The position numbers were made by a program, and so were the translations under genes. Shown here one piece after another: positions 1 to 8,385 of a stretch of 64,000 nt of DNA. The notes beneath the pieces were generated by a model, which was not told where the DNA came from, did not search any database, and saw only the letters and a program-made list of their open reading frames with translations. This DNA is from Streptomyces sp. NRRL F-4489 (GTDB taxonomy: Bacteria; Actinomycetota; Actinomycetes; Streptomycetales; Streptomycetaceae), in contig NZ_LLZI01000035.1 of NCBI RefSeq assembly GCF_001509485.1, positions 43,531-107,530 of the forward strand, written 5' to 3'. How positions within the stretch are numbered: position 1 is the stretch's first letter; every line of letters starts with the position of its first letter.

Positions 1-689
1 CCGAGTTGGCCACCGGCCTCCAGAGCGGCTGCTTCGGCGGTGACGCGCACCTTCTTGAGGTGCTGCCACCGGGGCAGGGCGTCCATGTAGGACCACGACA
101 CCCGGTGGTACGGCGTGGGACCGTACTGCTCCAGGGCGGTGCGGTGGGTCGGCGAGGGGTAGCCGGCATTGGCCGCGAAGTCGAAGTCGGCGTACTCCAG
201 GCCGAGTTCGGCCATCATGGCGTCCCGCCGCACTTTGGCGATCACGGACGCGGCGGCGACCGCGATGCAGGACTGGTCGCCCTTGATGACCGTCCGGACC
301 CGCCAGGGCGCGCCCAGGTAGTCGTGCTTGCCGTCGAGGATGACCGCGTCCGGCCGGACCGGCAGCGCCTCCAGGGCGCGGACGGCGGCGAGCCGGAGGG
401 CCGCGGTCATGCCCAGGGTGTCGATCTCCTCCGGTGAGGCGTGACCCAGGGCGAACGAGGTGACCCAGTCGGCGAGCACCTCGCACAGTTCGGTGCGGCG
501 CTTGGGGGTCAGCAGCTTGGAATCGGTGAGTCCGTCCGGTGGCCGGCGCAGTCCGGTGATGGCTGCGCAGACGCTGACCGGTCCGGCCCAGGCTCCGCGC
601 CCGACCTCGTCGATCCCTGCGACGATCTTGGCGCCCGTGGTGGCGCGCAGTGATCGCTCGACGGTATGGGTGGGAGGCTCGTACGGCAT
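1..689 (-). CDS. rnhB: Ribonuclease HII, partial (3' end outside window)
   Basis: The enzyme cleaves the RNA strand of RNA-DNA hybrids and starts removal of single ribonucleotides from DNA in the cytoplasm. The translation from ATG at 689 begins [14 protein letters not shown] and carries the signature [13 protein letters not shown], with the first acidic catalytic pair (Asp27-Glu28) near the N-terminus. Further on it reads DGKHDYL and [18 protein letters not shown], the usual RNase HII core, then the [15 protein letters not shown] segment. About 229 codons are visible and no stop is reached before position 1, so only the C-terminal tail is missing. The next gene on the same strand ends 258 bases upstream of this start, so it is probably transcribed on its own. 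Identity is clear; only the true stop is unseen. Confidence 0.95.
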   Translation of the reverse strand, partial: MPYEPPTHTVERSLRATTGAKIVAGIDEVGRGAWAGPVSVCAAITGLRRPPDGLTDSKLLTPKRRTELCEVLADWVTSFALGHASPEEIDTLGMTAALRLAAVRALEALPVRPDAVILDGKHDYLGAPWRVRTVIKGDQSCIAVAAASVIAKVRRDAMMAELGLEYADFDFAANAGYPSPTHRTALEQYGPTPYHRVSWSYMDALPRWQHLKKVRVTAEAAALEAGGQL

Positions 690-947
690 GGCGCCAGCCA
701 GATTACGCCTATTCGGCGCGGGCGTCCGCACCGGATCCGCGACCGGCGCCGGCGGGGCGCGCCGGAGGGGCGGGCGCGGCGGTCCCGGGCGGGTCCGCGA
801 GCCCCCGGCACCGGGCGCGCGCAACGGCCCGCCGACGGCGAAGTCGCAGGTGAGAGCGGTCTGTTGCGGACGGCGGCGGCCCGTCGCGGTCGGTGGCGGG
901 GCGCGGCGGGACGGGCTGGCGCCGGCGCGGGCGGGACGGCGTACGGG

Positions 948-1853
948 TCAGACGGCGGGGGTCCACGGCGGCAGCGGCTCGGTGCGGTCGAGCCATTCCC
1001 GGGGCGGGGCGCCCTGGGGGGCGGCGGCGAGGATGCCGCCGACGATGCCGCAGGTGGTGTCGACGTCGCCGCCGGCCCGGGCGGTGGTCCAGAACGCCTG
1101 CTCGTAGTCGCCGAGGTGGCGCGCCGCGGCCCAGAGGGTGAACGGCACGGTGTCGTGGGCGCTGGTGCGGCGGCCGCAGCCGAGGACGGCGGCGACGGTG
1201 CCGGGGTCGGCGTAGTCGAGCATGTCGCGGGCCCGGCGCAGACCGGCCTGGACGGCGCTGCGCGGGATCAGGGCGAGGACGCCGTCGAGCAGGTCCGTGG
1301 GGCCGAGGGCGCGGGCGGGGTCGGCGACCAGGGCGGCCGCGGCGGCCACCGCCATGGCGCCGACGACGGCCTCGCGGTGCTGGTGGGTGGGGTAGGCGGA
1401 GATCTCCGCCTGGTGGGTGGCCTGCTCGGGGTCGTCGGCGTACCACGCGCCGAGGGGCGCGATGCGCATGGCGGCGCCGTTGCCCCAGGAGCCGTGGCCG
1501 TTGAACAGCGCGGCGGACAGCTCCCGCCAGTCGCCGCCGTCGCGGATGCTGCGCAGCAGGCGGTCGACGACCGGGCCGTAGGTGCGGCCGGGGTCGTGGT
1601 GCTCGGCGAAGGAGTGGGCCAGCGCGTCCTGGTCGACGCGGTGGTGGGTGGTGAGGACGGCCAGGACGGAGCAGGCCATGGCGGTGTCGTCGGTCCAGCG
1701 CCAGGGGCCGGGCGGCAGCTCGCGGCGCTTGAGGGCGGGGTAGTGGGCGGGGACGAAGAACTGCGAACCGAGGGCGTCGCCCACGGAGAGGCCGCGCAGG
1801 CTCGCCAGAGCCCGCGCACAGCGCTCCGCGTCACGGGGGTCAGGGGTCGTCAT
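948..1853 (-). CDS. ADP-ribosylglycohydrolase family protein
   Basis: This family removes ADP-ribose from proteins or small molecules (DraG/ARH type), using a di-metal site (usually Mg). The 301-residue protein shows the N-terminal GLSVGDALGSQF segment, the metal-binding WTDDTAM motif around residues 53-59, and a C-terminal AGGDVDTTCGIVGG segment (about residues 260-273), which supplies the second set of metal-binding Asp/Thr residues. The key acidic residues of the fold are therefore present. The ATG at 1853 lies 11 bases after the stop of the histidine phosphatase on the same strand, so the two are probably co-transcribed with the phosphatase first. The substrate cannot be told from sequence; ADP-ribosylarginine or an ADP-ribosylated metabolite are family possibilities. 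Confidence 0.88.
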   Translation of the reverse strand: MTTPDPRDAERCARALASLRGLSVGDALGSQFFVPAHYPALKRRELPPGPWRWTDDTAMACSVLAVLTTHHRVDQDALAHSFAEHHDPGRTYGPVVDRLLRSIRDGGDWRELSAALFNGHGSWGNGAAMRIAPLGAWYADDPEQATHQAEISAYPTHQHREAVVGAMAVAAAAALVADPARALGPTDLLDGVLALIPRSAVQAGLRRARDMLDYADPGTVAAVLGCGRRTSAHDTVPFTLWAAARHLGDYEQAFWTTARAGGDVDTTCGIVGGILAAAPQGAPPREWLDRTEPLPPWTPAV

Positions 1854-1864
1854 CGCTGTGCACT

Positions 1865-2524
1865 CTAACCGGTGATGCCGTACGGTTCCGGCTCACACCA
1901 GCGGTCGAAGGGGCGGTCGAGGGTGTAGCGGCCGTCGGGGCCGAGGAGGAGGCTGCGCCATTCGGCGTTGCCCGGATTGGACAGCGACTCGAACTCGGCG
2001 ACCGACCAGTGGAACCACCGCATGCAGAACAGCCGCATGGTGAGTCCGTGGGTGACGATCAGGACGTTGGGCGGGTGGCGGGGGTCCTCGAAGCTGCGCC
2101 ACAGGCTCTCCAGGAAGGCCCCCACCCGGTCGTAGACGTCCGCGCCGGACTCGCCCTGCGCGAAGCGGTAGAAGAAGTGGCCGTAGGCGTCGCGGTACGC
2201 CTTCTGGCGGCGTACGTCGTCGCGGTCCTGCCAGTTCCCCCAGTCCTGCTCGCGCAGCCGCGGCTCCTCCCGGACCCGGACCCTGGCCGGATCCAGGCCG
2301 AGGAGGCGGAACGTCTGGTGGGTGCGGCGGTACGGCGAGACGTACGCGGAGATCCGCTCGCCGCCGAACATCCCGCGCAGCGGACGGCCGGCTTCCGCCG
2401 CCTGGCGCCGCCCCGTCTCGGTGAGCGCGAGGGCGTGGTCGGGCTCCCGCTCGTAGACGGTGTCGTCGGCGTTCCCCACGGACTCGCCGTGGCGGAGCAG
2501 GACGATGCGTCGGGGCCGGGCCAT
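1865..2524 (-). CDS. Histidine phosphatase family protein (phosphoglycerate mutase-like)
   Basis: The protein has 219 residues and starts MARPRRIVLLRHGES. The LRHGE motif near residues 10-14 carries the phospho-accepting histidine. A second conserved histidine sits in VTHGLTMRLF near residue 160. Between them a SPYRRTHQTF segment supplies the phosphate-binding arginines, so the whole branch-1 catalytic set is visible. The length fits small phosphatases better than true glycolytic mutases, and SPYRRT plus the short insert argue for a phosphatase of unknown substrate. ATG at 2524 was chosen because the longer frame upstream only extends antisense into the ABC-F gene. It is the first gene of a likely two-gene unit with the ADP-ribosylglycohydrolase. 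Confidence 0.9.
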   Translation of the reverse strand: MARPRRIVLLRHGESVGNADDTVYEREPDHALALTETGRRQAAEAGRPLRGMFGGERISAYVSPYRRTHQTFRLLGLDPARVRVREEPRLREQDWGNWQDRDDVRRQKAYRDAYGHFFYRFAQGESGADVYDRVGAFLESLWRSFEDPRHPPNVLIVTHGLTMRLFCMRWFHWSVAEFESLSNPGNAEWRSLLLGPDGRYTLDRPFDRWCEPEPYGITG

Positions 2525-2619
2525 GCGGCCAGCGTAGAACGCCTGCCCTGTACATGCCGCCCGCGTCCGGCGCACCGCCGGGGCGGGCGCGCCGGGCCCC
2601 GCCGCCCTGTCCGGCGCGG

Positions 2620-4239
2620 TCAGCAGGCGGCGAGCAGCGGGCGGCCGCCGCGTATTTCGTACGGTCGGCCGGCGAAGCGGCGGCGCAGCAGCCGGTCGTG
2701 GGTGACGACGACGAGCGCGCCGGGCCAGGCGGCCAGCGCCTCTTCCAGTTCCTCGACGAGGGCGGGCGCCAGGTGGTTGGTCGGTTCGTCGAGCAGCAGG
2801 AGGTCGGCGGGGCGGGCGAGCAGGCGGGCCAGGGCGAGCCGGCGGCGCTGGCCGGCCGAGAGGCCGCCGACGGGGACGTGCAGATCGCGCTCCCGGAACA
2901 GCCCGAAGGACAGCAGCAGGGCGGTCAGCTCCTCGGGGTCGCCGGCCAGACCGCGGCGGAAGGCGGCCAGCAGGGGCTCGGCGGGGCGGGCGACCGGGAT
3001 CTCCTGGGCGAGGAAGCCGATCCGCCCCTGCCGGACGACCGTGCCGCGGTCGGGTGCGGTCAGGCCGGCCATGACCCGCAGCAGGGTGGTCTTGCCCGCG
3101 CCGTTGGCCCCGTGGACCAGGAGGCGCTCGCCGGCGGACACGGTGAGCGCGTCCACCGCGAGGCGGTCGCCGACCCGTACGCCGTCGAGGCGGACCAGGG
3201 TGCCGTCCGTGCCGCCGGCGGCCGGGGCCGCGCGGAAGCGGAGCGGCTCCGGCGGCCGGGGGACGGGCTGCTCGTGGAGGCGGCGGAGCCGCTCCCGGGC
3301 GTTGCGCACGCGGCTGGAGACGGAGGACTGGACGCGGCCCTTGTCGCGGTCGTAGGCCATTTTGTTGTTGTCCTTCATGGCCCCGCCCTGGGCGACGCTG
3401 CGCGCGGCGCCTTCGGCGTGGGCCGTGAGGCGGGCGACCTCGTCGCACCACTGCTCGTACTCCTGCTCCCAGCGGCGGCGGGCGGCGGCCTTGGCGGCGC
3501 GGAAGGTGCCGTAGCCGCCGCCGTAGCGGACGAGGGCGCGGCGGTCGGCGTCGACCTCGACGATCGCGGTGGCGACGCGCTGGAGGAAGAGCCGGTCGTG
3601 GGAGACGGCGAGGACCGTGCCGCGGTGGGCGAGCAGGGCCTCCTCCAGCCACTCGAGGGCGGCGGCGTCGAGGTGGTTGGTCGGCTCGTCGAGGAGCATG
3701 ACCTCGGGTGCGGCGGCGATCAGGCAGGCGAGGCCGAGCCGGGCCTGCTCGCCCCCGGAGAGGCTGCCGAGGAGCCGGCCGCGGTCCAATCCCTCCAGGC
3801 CGAGGCCGTGCAGGGCGCGGTCGACGCGGGCGTCGGCCTCGTAGCCGCCGCGGAGCTCGAAGAGGGTGAGGAGGTCCCCGTACTCGTCGAGCCGCTCCGG
3901 GGTGGCGTCGGCGAGGCCGGCTTCCAGGGCGCGCAGCCGCCGCTCGATCTCCCGGAGCCCGGCCAGGGCGTTGTCGATGGCGTGCTGGACGGTGCGGTCC
4001 GGGGGGAGGTCGGGGGTCTGCCCCAGATAGCCGGTGCCGCCCTCGGCGGTGAGCACGGCGCGGCCCTCGTCGGGTGGCTCCAGGCCGGCGGCCAGGCGGA
4101 GCAGGGTGGACTTGCCGGCGCCGTTCTCCCCGACGATGCCGAGGCGTTCGCCGGGGCGTACGGCGAGCGAGACGCCTTCGAGGAGCGGGCGGTCGCCGCG
4201 GGTGGTGGTGACGTCGTGCAGCGCGATCTGAGTGGGCAC
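2620..4239 (-). CDS. ABC-F family ATP-binding protein (possible ribosome-protection antibiotic resistance)
   Basis: This is a soluble protein of 539 residues with two ABC ATPase domains and no membrane segments, the hallmark of ABC-F. Domain 1 has Walker A GENGAGKST (about 37-45), signature LSGGEQARL and Walker B LLDEPTNHLD. Domain 2 has GANGAGKTT, LSAGQRRRLALARLL and LLLDEPTNHL. The basic linker between them (KMAYDRDKGRVQSSVSSRVR) matches the ribosome-inserting arm region. Many actinomycete members dislodge macrolides, lincosamides or related drugs from the ribosome, and the divergent TetR gene with paired operator-like repeats supports inducible resistance or export-independent protection. 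GTG at 4239 is preceded by GGAGG at 4249-4245; the longer ATG frame would cross the operators. The drug spectrum is unknown. Confidence 0.92.
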   Translation of the reverse strand: MPTQIALHDVTTTRGDRPLLEGVSLAVRPGERLGIVGENGAGKSTLLRLAAGLEPPDEGRAVLTAEGGTGYLGQTPDLPPDRTVQHAIDNALAGLREIERRLRALEAGLADATPERLDEYGDLLTLFELRGGYEADARVDRALHGLGLEGLDRGRLLGSLSGGEQARLGLACLIAAAPEVMLLDEPTNHLDAAALEWLEEALLAHRGTVLAVSHDRLFLQRVATAIVEVDADRRALVRYGGGYGTFRAAKAAARRRWEQEYEQWCDEVARLTAHAEGAARSVAQGGAMKDNNKMAYDRDKGRVQSSVSSRVRNARERLRRLHEQPVPRPPEPLRFRAAPAAGGTDGTLVRLDGVRVGDRLAVDALTVSAGERLLVHGANGAGKTTLLRVMAGLTAPDRGTVVRQGRIGFLAQEIPVARPAEPLLAAFRRGLAGDPEELTALLLSFGLFRERDLHVPVGGLSAGQRRRLALARLLARPADLLLLDEPTNHLAPALVEELEEALAAWPGALVVVTHDRLLRRRFAGRPYEIRGGRPLLAAC

Positions 4240-4291
4240 GGGATCCTCCGAGTGAGAGAAGCGAGCGCCGGACAGCGCGCCGCGAAGGTCA

Positions 4292-4357
4292 AACGCAACC
4301 GAAGTAGCGTTACGATGAGAATGACATACGCGGACCGCTAACGCAACTGGAGTAGCG
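4292..4357. promoter_or_regulatory. Paired operator-like repeats between the ABC-F gene and tetR
   Basis: Two direct copies of an 18-bp element occur: AACGCAACCGAAGTAGCG at 4292-4309 and AACGCAACTGGAGTAGCG at 4340-4357, 16 of 18 identical and offset by 48 bases. Each copy is itself an imperfect palindrome (AACGC and GTAGCG arms, with the first copy ending in GCGTT). They fill the 121-base gap between the two divergent starts. The second ends three bases before the tetR ATG and contains its ribosome site (TGGAG). This is the expected layout for a TetR autorepressor that also controls the ABC-F gene. Binding is inferred. Confidence 0.72.
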
Positions 4358-4360
4358 AAA

Positions 4361-5065
4361 ATGTCTGACGAGGCCGAGAAGAAGCGCGCTGGGAGCGGCG
4401 ATCCGGCGTCCGTCCCCTCCCCCGGCAGCCGGCGGCCGGGCGGGCGCACGGCCCGCACCCGCGCCGCCGTCCGCGACGCCGTGCTGACCGGCCTCACCGA
4501 GCTCGGCTATCCGGGCCTGACCGTGGAATACGTCGCCGAGCACTCCGGCGTGCACAAGACGACGCTCTACCGCCGCTGGGGCGGCGTCGAGGGGCTGCTC
4601 GCCGACGCCTTGGACCTGGCGGGCGAGGACACCTGGCTGCCGCCGGACACCGGCTCCCTGGAGGGCGATCTGCGCGCGCTCGCGCACGAGGTCGTCGACT
4701 CCTTCACCGACCCCGCGACGGCCTCCGCCGGGTCCGCGCTGATCGCGGCCGGCTTCCAGTCCGAGCGGGCCGCCACGGCGCTGCGCGCCTACTACACCGA
4801 GCGGTTCGCGCGCTGCGAGGCCATCGTGGAGCGCGCCGCCCACCGCGGCGAACTCCCCGCCCCCGGCGGCACCGTGGACGCCGGGGCGCTGGTCCGCTCG
4901 GTCGCCGCGCCGCTGTTCCTGCGGCTCTTCGTCACCCGCGAGCCGGTGTCCGCCGCGCTCGCCGACCAGGCCGCGGACGCGGCGGTGGCCGCGGCCCGCG
5001 CGGGGGCCTTCACGACCAATGAGCCGGCCGGCGCCGCGCCCGGCGCGCCGGAGCGGGCGGGCTGA
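4361..5065 (+). CDS. TetR/AcrR-family transcriptional regulator
   Basis: The 234-residue protein has an N-terminal helix-turn-helix at about residues 33-80 (VRDAVLTGLTELGYPGLTVEYVAEHSGVHKTTLYRRW), with the typical KTTLYRRW recognition helix, followed by an all-helical ligand domain. The N-terminal 30 residues are disordered and charged. It is divergent from the ABC-F gene and most likely represses it and itself through the repeats at 4292-4357. ATG at 4361 fits the TGGAG ribosome site just upstream. The inducer is not predictable; an antibiotic acting on the ribosome would fit the neighbour. Confidence 0.9.
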   Translation: MSDEAEKKRAGSGDPASVPSPGSRRPGGRTARTRAAVRDAVLTGLTELGYPGLTVEYVAEHSGVHKTTLYRRWGGVEGLLADALDLAGEDTWLPPDTGSLEGDLRALAHEVVDSFTDPATASAGSALIAAGFQSERAATALRAYYTERFARCEAIVERAAHRGELPAPGGTVDAGALVRSVAAPLFLRLFVTREPVSAALADQAADAAVAAARAGAFTTNEPAGAAPGAPERAG

Positions 5066-5069
5066 CCGC

Positions 5070-5112
5070 GCCGCTCACACCGTCCAGGAGGCCGCTCACA
5101 CCGTCCAGGAGG
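5070..5112. repeat. 21-bp tandem duplication at a convergent gene end
   Basis: The unit GCCGCTCACACCGTCCAGGAG occurs twice back to back (5070-5090 and 5091-5111). It lies between the tetR stop and the coding end of the convergent DUF4937 gene. The second copy contains the stop codon and last codons (WTV) of that gene, so the duplication has copied its 3' end, including a spare stop, into the spacer. It looks like a replication-slippage duplication. Confidence 0.85.
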
Positions 5113-5701
5113 GTTCCATCTGCACCACATCGCCCGCGATCGCGCGGACGTCGGCGGCTATCTGGGCCCGCAGCGCCAGCCGCTCCACCCGCTCGGGGCG
5201 GTACTTCCCGCGCTCGGCCGCCGACTGCCACATGGACAGCACCAGGAATTCCTCGCCCGGCGCGCGCCCGACCATCCCCCGGAGCATGCCGGGCGAGCCG
5301 GCCATCGCCGGGTTCCAGACCTTCTCCTGCATGAGGACGAAGTGGTCCACGCGGTCCGGGCGCACCTGGCAGTGCGCCAGCCGCAGCACATCCGCGTCCC
5401 CGAAGGAGGGCCGGAACCCCACCTTCACATCGAATTCGTGCTCGAACAGCCGGACCTGGCTGTCCTTGTAGGTGCCGTTCTGGGCGGCCGCCAGCCGGTC
5501 GTGGGAGCGCGCCATGAAGGAGTCGTAGAACGCCCGGCTCTCCCAGAAGCCGACCAGATGCGCCACCCCGGGCCGGGAGCGGCTCCACCCTCCGGCCTGC
5601 CCCCGGAAGCCGGGCTCGCCCAGGAGCCCGGCCCACTTCCGCTGCCCCCGTTCGAACCCTCGGCGGTCCACGACGGTGAGGCGAATCCACTTGACCAGCA
5701 C
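5096..5701 (-). CDS. YdbC/DUF4937-like protein with ABM-type fold
   Basis: The 201-residue protein begins VLVKWIRLTVVDRRGFERGQRKWAG and contains GFRGQAGGWS, HLVGFWESRAFYDSFM and later VLMQEKVWNPAM and EEFLVLSMWQSAAERGKY. The two halves each resemble the small ferredoxin-like (antibiotic-biosynthesis-monooxygenase) fold, and the N-terminal half matches my recollection of the Bacillus YdbC/DUF4937 family. No catalytic motif is recognisable, so the function is unknown. GTG at 5701 is the only start giving the conserved LVKWIR beginning; no strong ribosome site is visible. It is convergent with tetR and shares its strand with the amidase upstream (gap 70 bases). Confidence 0.7.
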   Translation of the reverse strand: MLVKWIRLTVVDRRGFERGQRKWAGLLGEPGFRGQAGGWSRSRPGVAHLVGFWESRAFYDSFMARSHDRLAAAQNGTYKDSQVRLFEHEFDVKVGFRPSFGDADVLRLAHCQVRPDRVDHFVLMQEKVWNPAMAGSPGMLRGMVGRAPGEEFLVLSMWQSAAERGKYRPERVERLALRAQIAADVRAIAGDVVQMEPSWTV

Positions 5702-5771
5702 CGCGCCATGGTACGGCCAGGGAGCGGCCGCGCCCGCTGGCCGCGGCCCCCTGTCCGTGCCCCGAATTCCG

Positions 5772-7184
5772 CTACGGGCGCGGATCGATGGGCGTCGGGA
5801 CGCCCAGCCGCCGCTCGACCTCCTCGGCCGCCGCCAGGCACAGGTCCTCGCGGTAGGCGCGCCCGATCAGCTGCACGCCGTGCGGCAGCCCGTTCACCAC
5901 CCCCGCCGGCACCGCCACCGCGGGCACCCCGACGAAACTGGTCGCGGTGCACAGCCGCATCGCGGTCTGCACCCGCCGGTAGCTCTCCGCGTCCCGCGCC
6001 TCGTCCCCCGGGATGAACGGCGGCTCGGTGAACACCGGCCCCAGGACCAGCGGGTACGCGTCCAGGAACGCCGCCCAGTCGCGCCGGATACCGAGCCGCG
6101 CGCCGGTCAGCCGGAGGTACTCCGGCAGCTCCGCGGGCCCGGCCTCGTCCATGCCCAGCTCGATGTAGCGGTGCCCGCCCTCGCCCAGCAGCGGCTTGAT
6201 CACCGGCCAGGTGGTGGCGAATTCGCTGCGGGTCAGCCGCCCGTAGACCGCCAGTGCGTCGTCCAGCCTGGGGACGTCCAGGCCCTCGCACACCTCGTAG
6301 CCGGCGTCCCGGAGCGCGTCCGCGGCGCGCTCCACGGCGGCGCGCACCGCCGGGTGGACGCCGTGCCCGCCCGGGTCCGCCACCACCGCCACCTTGACGG
6401 GCCCCGGCAGCGGCTCGCCGTACGGGGGCACCGGCACGGCCCTGGGGTCGCGCGGGTCGGCGCCGGCCAGCACCTCGTAGGCCAGCCGCAGGTCGTCGAC
6501 CGTACGGGCCAGCGGGCCGTCGGTGACCAGGATCTGGGCGGCGTAGGACGGGTCGTCCGGCCCGACGCGGTGGTCGGCCGCGAACCGGCCGTACGTCGGC
6601 TTCAGCCCCGCGACGCCGCAGAACGACGCCGGGATGCGCACCGAACCGCCGGAGTCGTTGCCGAGTCCGAGCGGGGCCATCCCCGTGGCCACCGCGGCGC
6701 CGTCGCCGCCACTACTGCCCCCGGGGGTGACTTTCGGGTCCCACGGGTTGACGGTGTCCCCGTAGAGCACGCTGCGGGTGTGGACTCCGGCGAGGACCAT
6801 CGTCGGCATGTTGCTGTGGCCGATGGGGATGGCGCCGGCCGCCCGCAACCGGGCCACGGGGGGCGCGTCGGCGCGCGCCACGAGGTCACGGAACCTCTCC
6901 ACGCCGAACGTCGTCGGCACGCCCTCGATGGCGGTCGTCTCCTTCACCGTGAACGGCACCCCGGCCAGCGGGCCCAGCTCCGCGCCCGCGGCACGCCGGC
7001 GGTCGGTCTCCGCGGCGGCGGCCCGCGCCCGGTCGGCGAGCAGCTGGGTGACGGCGTTGATCACCGGGTTGACCTCGGCGATCCGCGCCAGGTGGTCCTC
7101 GACCAGCTCGGCCGCGGCCACCTCCCCGGCCCGTACCGCCGCCGCTTGGGCGCGGGCCGGCTTCTTCCACAGTGCGTCGGACAT
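5772..7184 (-). CDS. Amidase (amidase-signature family)
   Basis: The 470-residue protein belongs to the Ser-cisSer-Lys amidase family. The catalytic Lys81 sits in GVPFTVKET, the glycine-serine loop TPGGSSGGDGAAVA (about 153-166) supplies the cis-serine (157/158), and the nucleophile is Ser181 in NDSGGSVRIPA. Length and motif order are standard for amide-hydrolysing members. It lacks a signal peptide, so it acts in the cytoplasm. It is not accompanied by gatC or gatB, so it is a catabolic or detoxifying amidase rather than GatA. It is divergent from a TetR regulator, and palindromic operators lie in the 198-base spacer, so it is probably induced by an amide-containing substrate. Confidence 0.92.
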   Translation of the reverse strand: MSDALWKKPARAQAAAVRAGEVAAAELVEDHLARIAEVNPVINAVTQLLADRARAAAAETDRRRAAGAELGPLAGVPFTVKETTAIEGVPTTFGVERFRDLVARADAPPVARLRAAGAIPIGHSNMPTMVLAGVHTRSVLYGDTVNPWDPKVTPGGSSGGDGAAVATGMAPLGLGNDSGGSVRIPASFCGVAGLKPTYGRFAADHRVGPDDPSYAAQILVTDGPLARTVDDLRLAYEVLAGADPRDPRAVPVPPYGEPLPGPVKVAVVADPGGHGVHPAVRAAVERAADALRDAGYEVCEGLDVPRLDDALAVYGRLTRSEFATTWPVIKPLLGEGGHRYIELGMDEAGPAELPEYLRLTGARLGIRRDWAAFLDAYPLVLGPVFTEPPFIPGDEARDAESYRRVQTAMRLCTATSFVGVPAVAVPAGVVNGLPHGVQLIGRAYREDLCLAAAEEVERRLGVPTPIDPRP

Positions 7185-7270
7185 GCCCCTGAGACCTCAC
7201 CGTTCCGTCGTCGTCACGTCGCCGCGTCGCCGGCGATCGCTCCACCGGGGATCGCGTGGCGGCCCGGCGG

Positions 7271-7334
7271 CGTTCCGATGCACTTGCATCGGAACGAACC
7301 CATCGTAGCCTTGTTTCCGATACGCACGCATCGG
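7271..7334. promoter_or_regulatory. Two palindromic operators between the amidase gene and tetR
   Basis: The first site, 7271-7296, is a perfect palindrome with 12-base arms around CT: CGTTCCGATGCA and TGCATCGGAACG. The second, 7317-7334, reads CCGATACGCACGCATCGG, the same core with one mismatch between arms. Both share CCGAT-N8-ATCGG. They are offset by about 42 bases and lie in the middle of the divergent spacer, positioned to control both promoters. The TetR encoded at 7383 is the natural candidate. Confidence 0.78.
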
Positions 7335-7382
7335 ATAACCCCCATCGGACAAGGCGACATAGCGACAAGGCGGGTACAGGGC

Positions 7383-7970
7383 ATGCCCAGACAGGTGGAC
7401 CACGAGGGCCGACGGCGTCGGATCGCCGAGGCCGTGTGCCAACTGGCCGACGAGAGCGGCCTGGAGGGCGTGACCCTGCGGGACGTCGCGGCCCGCGCGG
7501 AGGTGTCCATGGGGGCGGTCCAGCGCTGCTTCCGCACCAAGGAGGAGATGCTGGTCTTCGCCCTCACCCACGTCGGTGAACGGATCACCGCGCGGGTGAC
7601 GGCCCGGCTGGTCGCCTCGCCCGCCCAGTCGGCCGGTACGGCGCTGGGCCACGCCGCGACCGAGATCGCCCTCCTCCAGGAGGAACGGCGCGCGGAGGCG
7701 CGGGTCTGGCTGGCGTTCGTCGCCCAGGCCGCGGTCAGTCCGCCGCTGGCCGGCATCCTGCGCACCAGCTACGCCGAACTCCAGACCCTGTTCACCCGCC
7801 TCATCGCCGAGGCCACCGCGACCCCCGACCCGGAACGCGCCGCCCGCACCCTCCTCGCCCTCGCCGACGGCCTCACCACCCATGTCCTGATCGGCCACCT
7901 CTCGCCCGCCGAGGCGCTGCACGTACTCGACGCCCATCTCGCCGGCTTGTGGGGCGAGCGGGCGGGGTGA
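7383..7970 (+). CDS. TetR-family transcriptional regulator
   Basis: The 195-residue protein starts MPRQVDHEGRRRRIAEAV and has the TetR helix-turn-helix at about residues 11-58, including VTLRDVAARAEVSMGAVQRCF and the following RTKEEML. The rest is helical (AARTLLALADGLTTHVLIGHLS resembles the TetR C-terminal dimer region). ATG at 7383 was chosen because the conserved HTH begins directly after it; the upstream open frame runs antisense through the amidase gene. It is divergent from the amidase and very probably binds the two palindromes in between, repressing both genes until an inducer binds. Confidence 0.9.
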   Translation: MPRQVDHEGRRRRIAEAVCQLADESGLEGVTLRDVAARAEVSMGAVQRCFRTKEEMLVFALTHVGERITARVTARLVASPAQSAGTALGHAATEIALLQEERRAEARVWLAFVAQAAVSPPLAGILRTSYAELQTLFTRLIAEATATPDPERAARTLLALADGLTTHVLIGHLSPAEALHVLDAHLAGLWGERAG

Positions 7971-8069
7971 ACGAGCGGGATGAACGGGCGGGCCGGCGGC
8001 GCCAGTTGGCGACCGCCACGACCGCGGTGACCGTGGCGACCGCGGCGGCGAGCAACCGCTCGCTCATCA

Positions 8070-8237
8070 CCTCGGCGCAATGAGACCCATTGCACCGACC
8101 CTTTGTCCTCGCATTGCACCGAGGAATGACCGACCATCGCACCGAGCGCACACGTCGCCATCGCACCGAGAGTCGCGCGGACATCGCACCGAGGCCGAGC
8201 GGGCATCGCACCCCTGGCCGCGCGGCAATGCACTCGG
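8070..8237. repeat. Iteron-like array of CATYGCACCGAG repeats
   Basis: In the 415-base spacer before the TerD-family gene, the core CAT(T/C)GCACC(G/C) begins at 8088, 8112, 8135, 8159, 8182 and 8204, with steps of 24, 23, 24, 23 and 22 bases. A degenerate seventh copy (CAATGCACTCGG) starts at 8226 and an inverted copy (CCTCGGCGCAATG) lies at 8070-8082. The unit between cores is not conserved, so this is a phased binding-site array rather than a sequence duplication. The rest of the 7971-8385 spacer shows no gene. The same core recurs at 45.4 kb. Confidence 0.85.
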
Positions 8238-8385
8238 GCCGCGAACACCCGTGCCGCCGTGCGCACTTACCGGTCCGGCGTCCGCCGCCACATGGCACGA
8301 TGGGCCCACACGGGGACATCCCGGGGAGTTGTCCGCCGGGGCGCGGACCGGCTGGGCCACGGGAGCTGACGGAAGGGGATACCCG

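Noticed and set aside
2554..4341. Plus-strand 595-codon ORF over the ABC-F gene
   Set aside because: ABC-F Walker and signature motifs are all on the minus strand; the plus frame has no recognisable domain.
8070..8237. CRISPR array
   Set aside because: The repeated core is only about 12 bp, its spacing is 22-24 bp, and there are no long unique spacers or cas genes.
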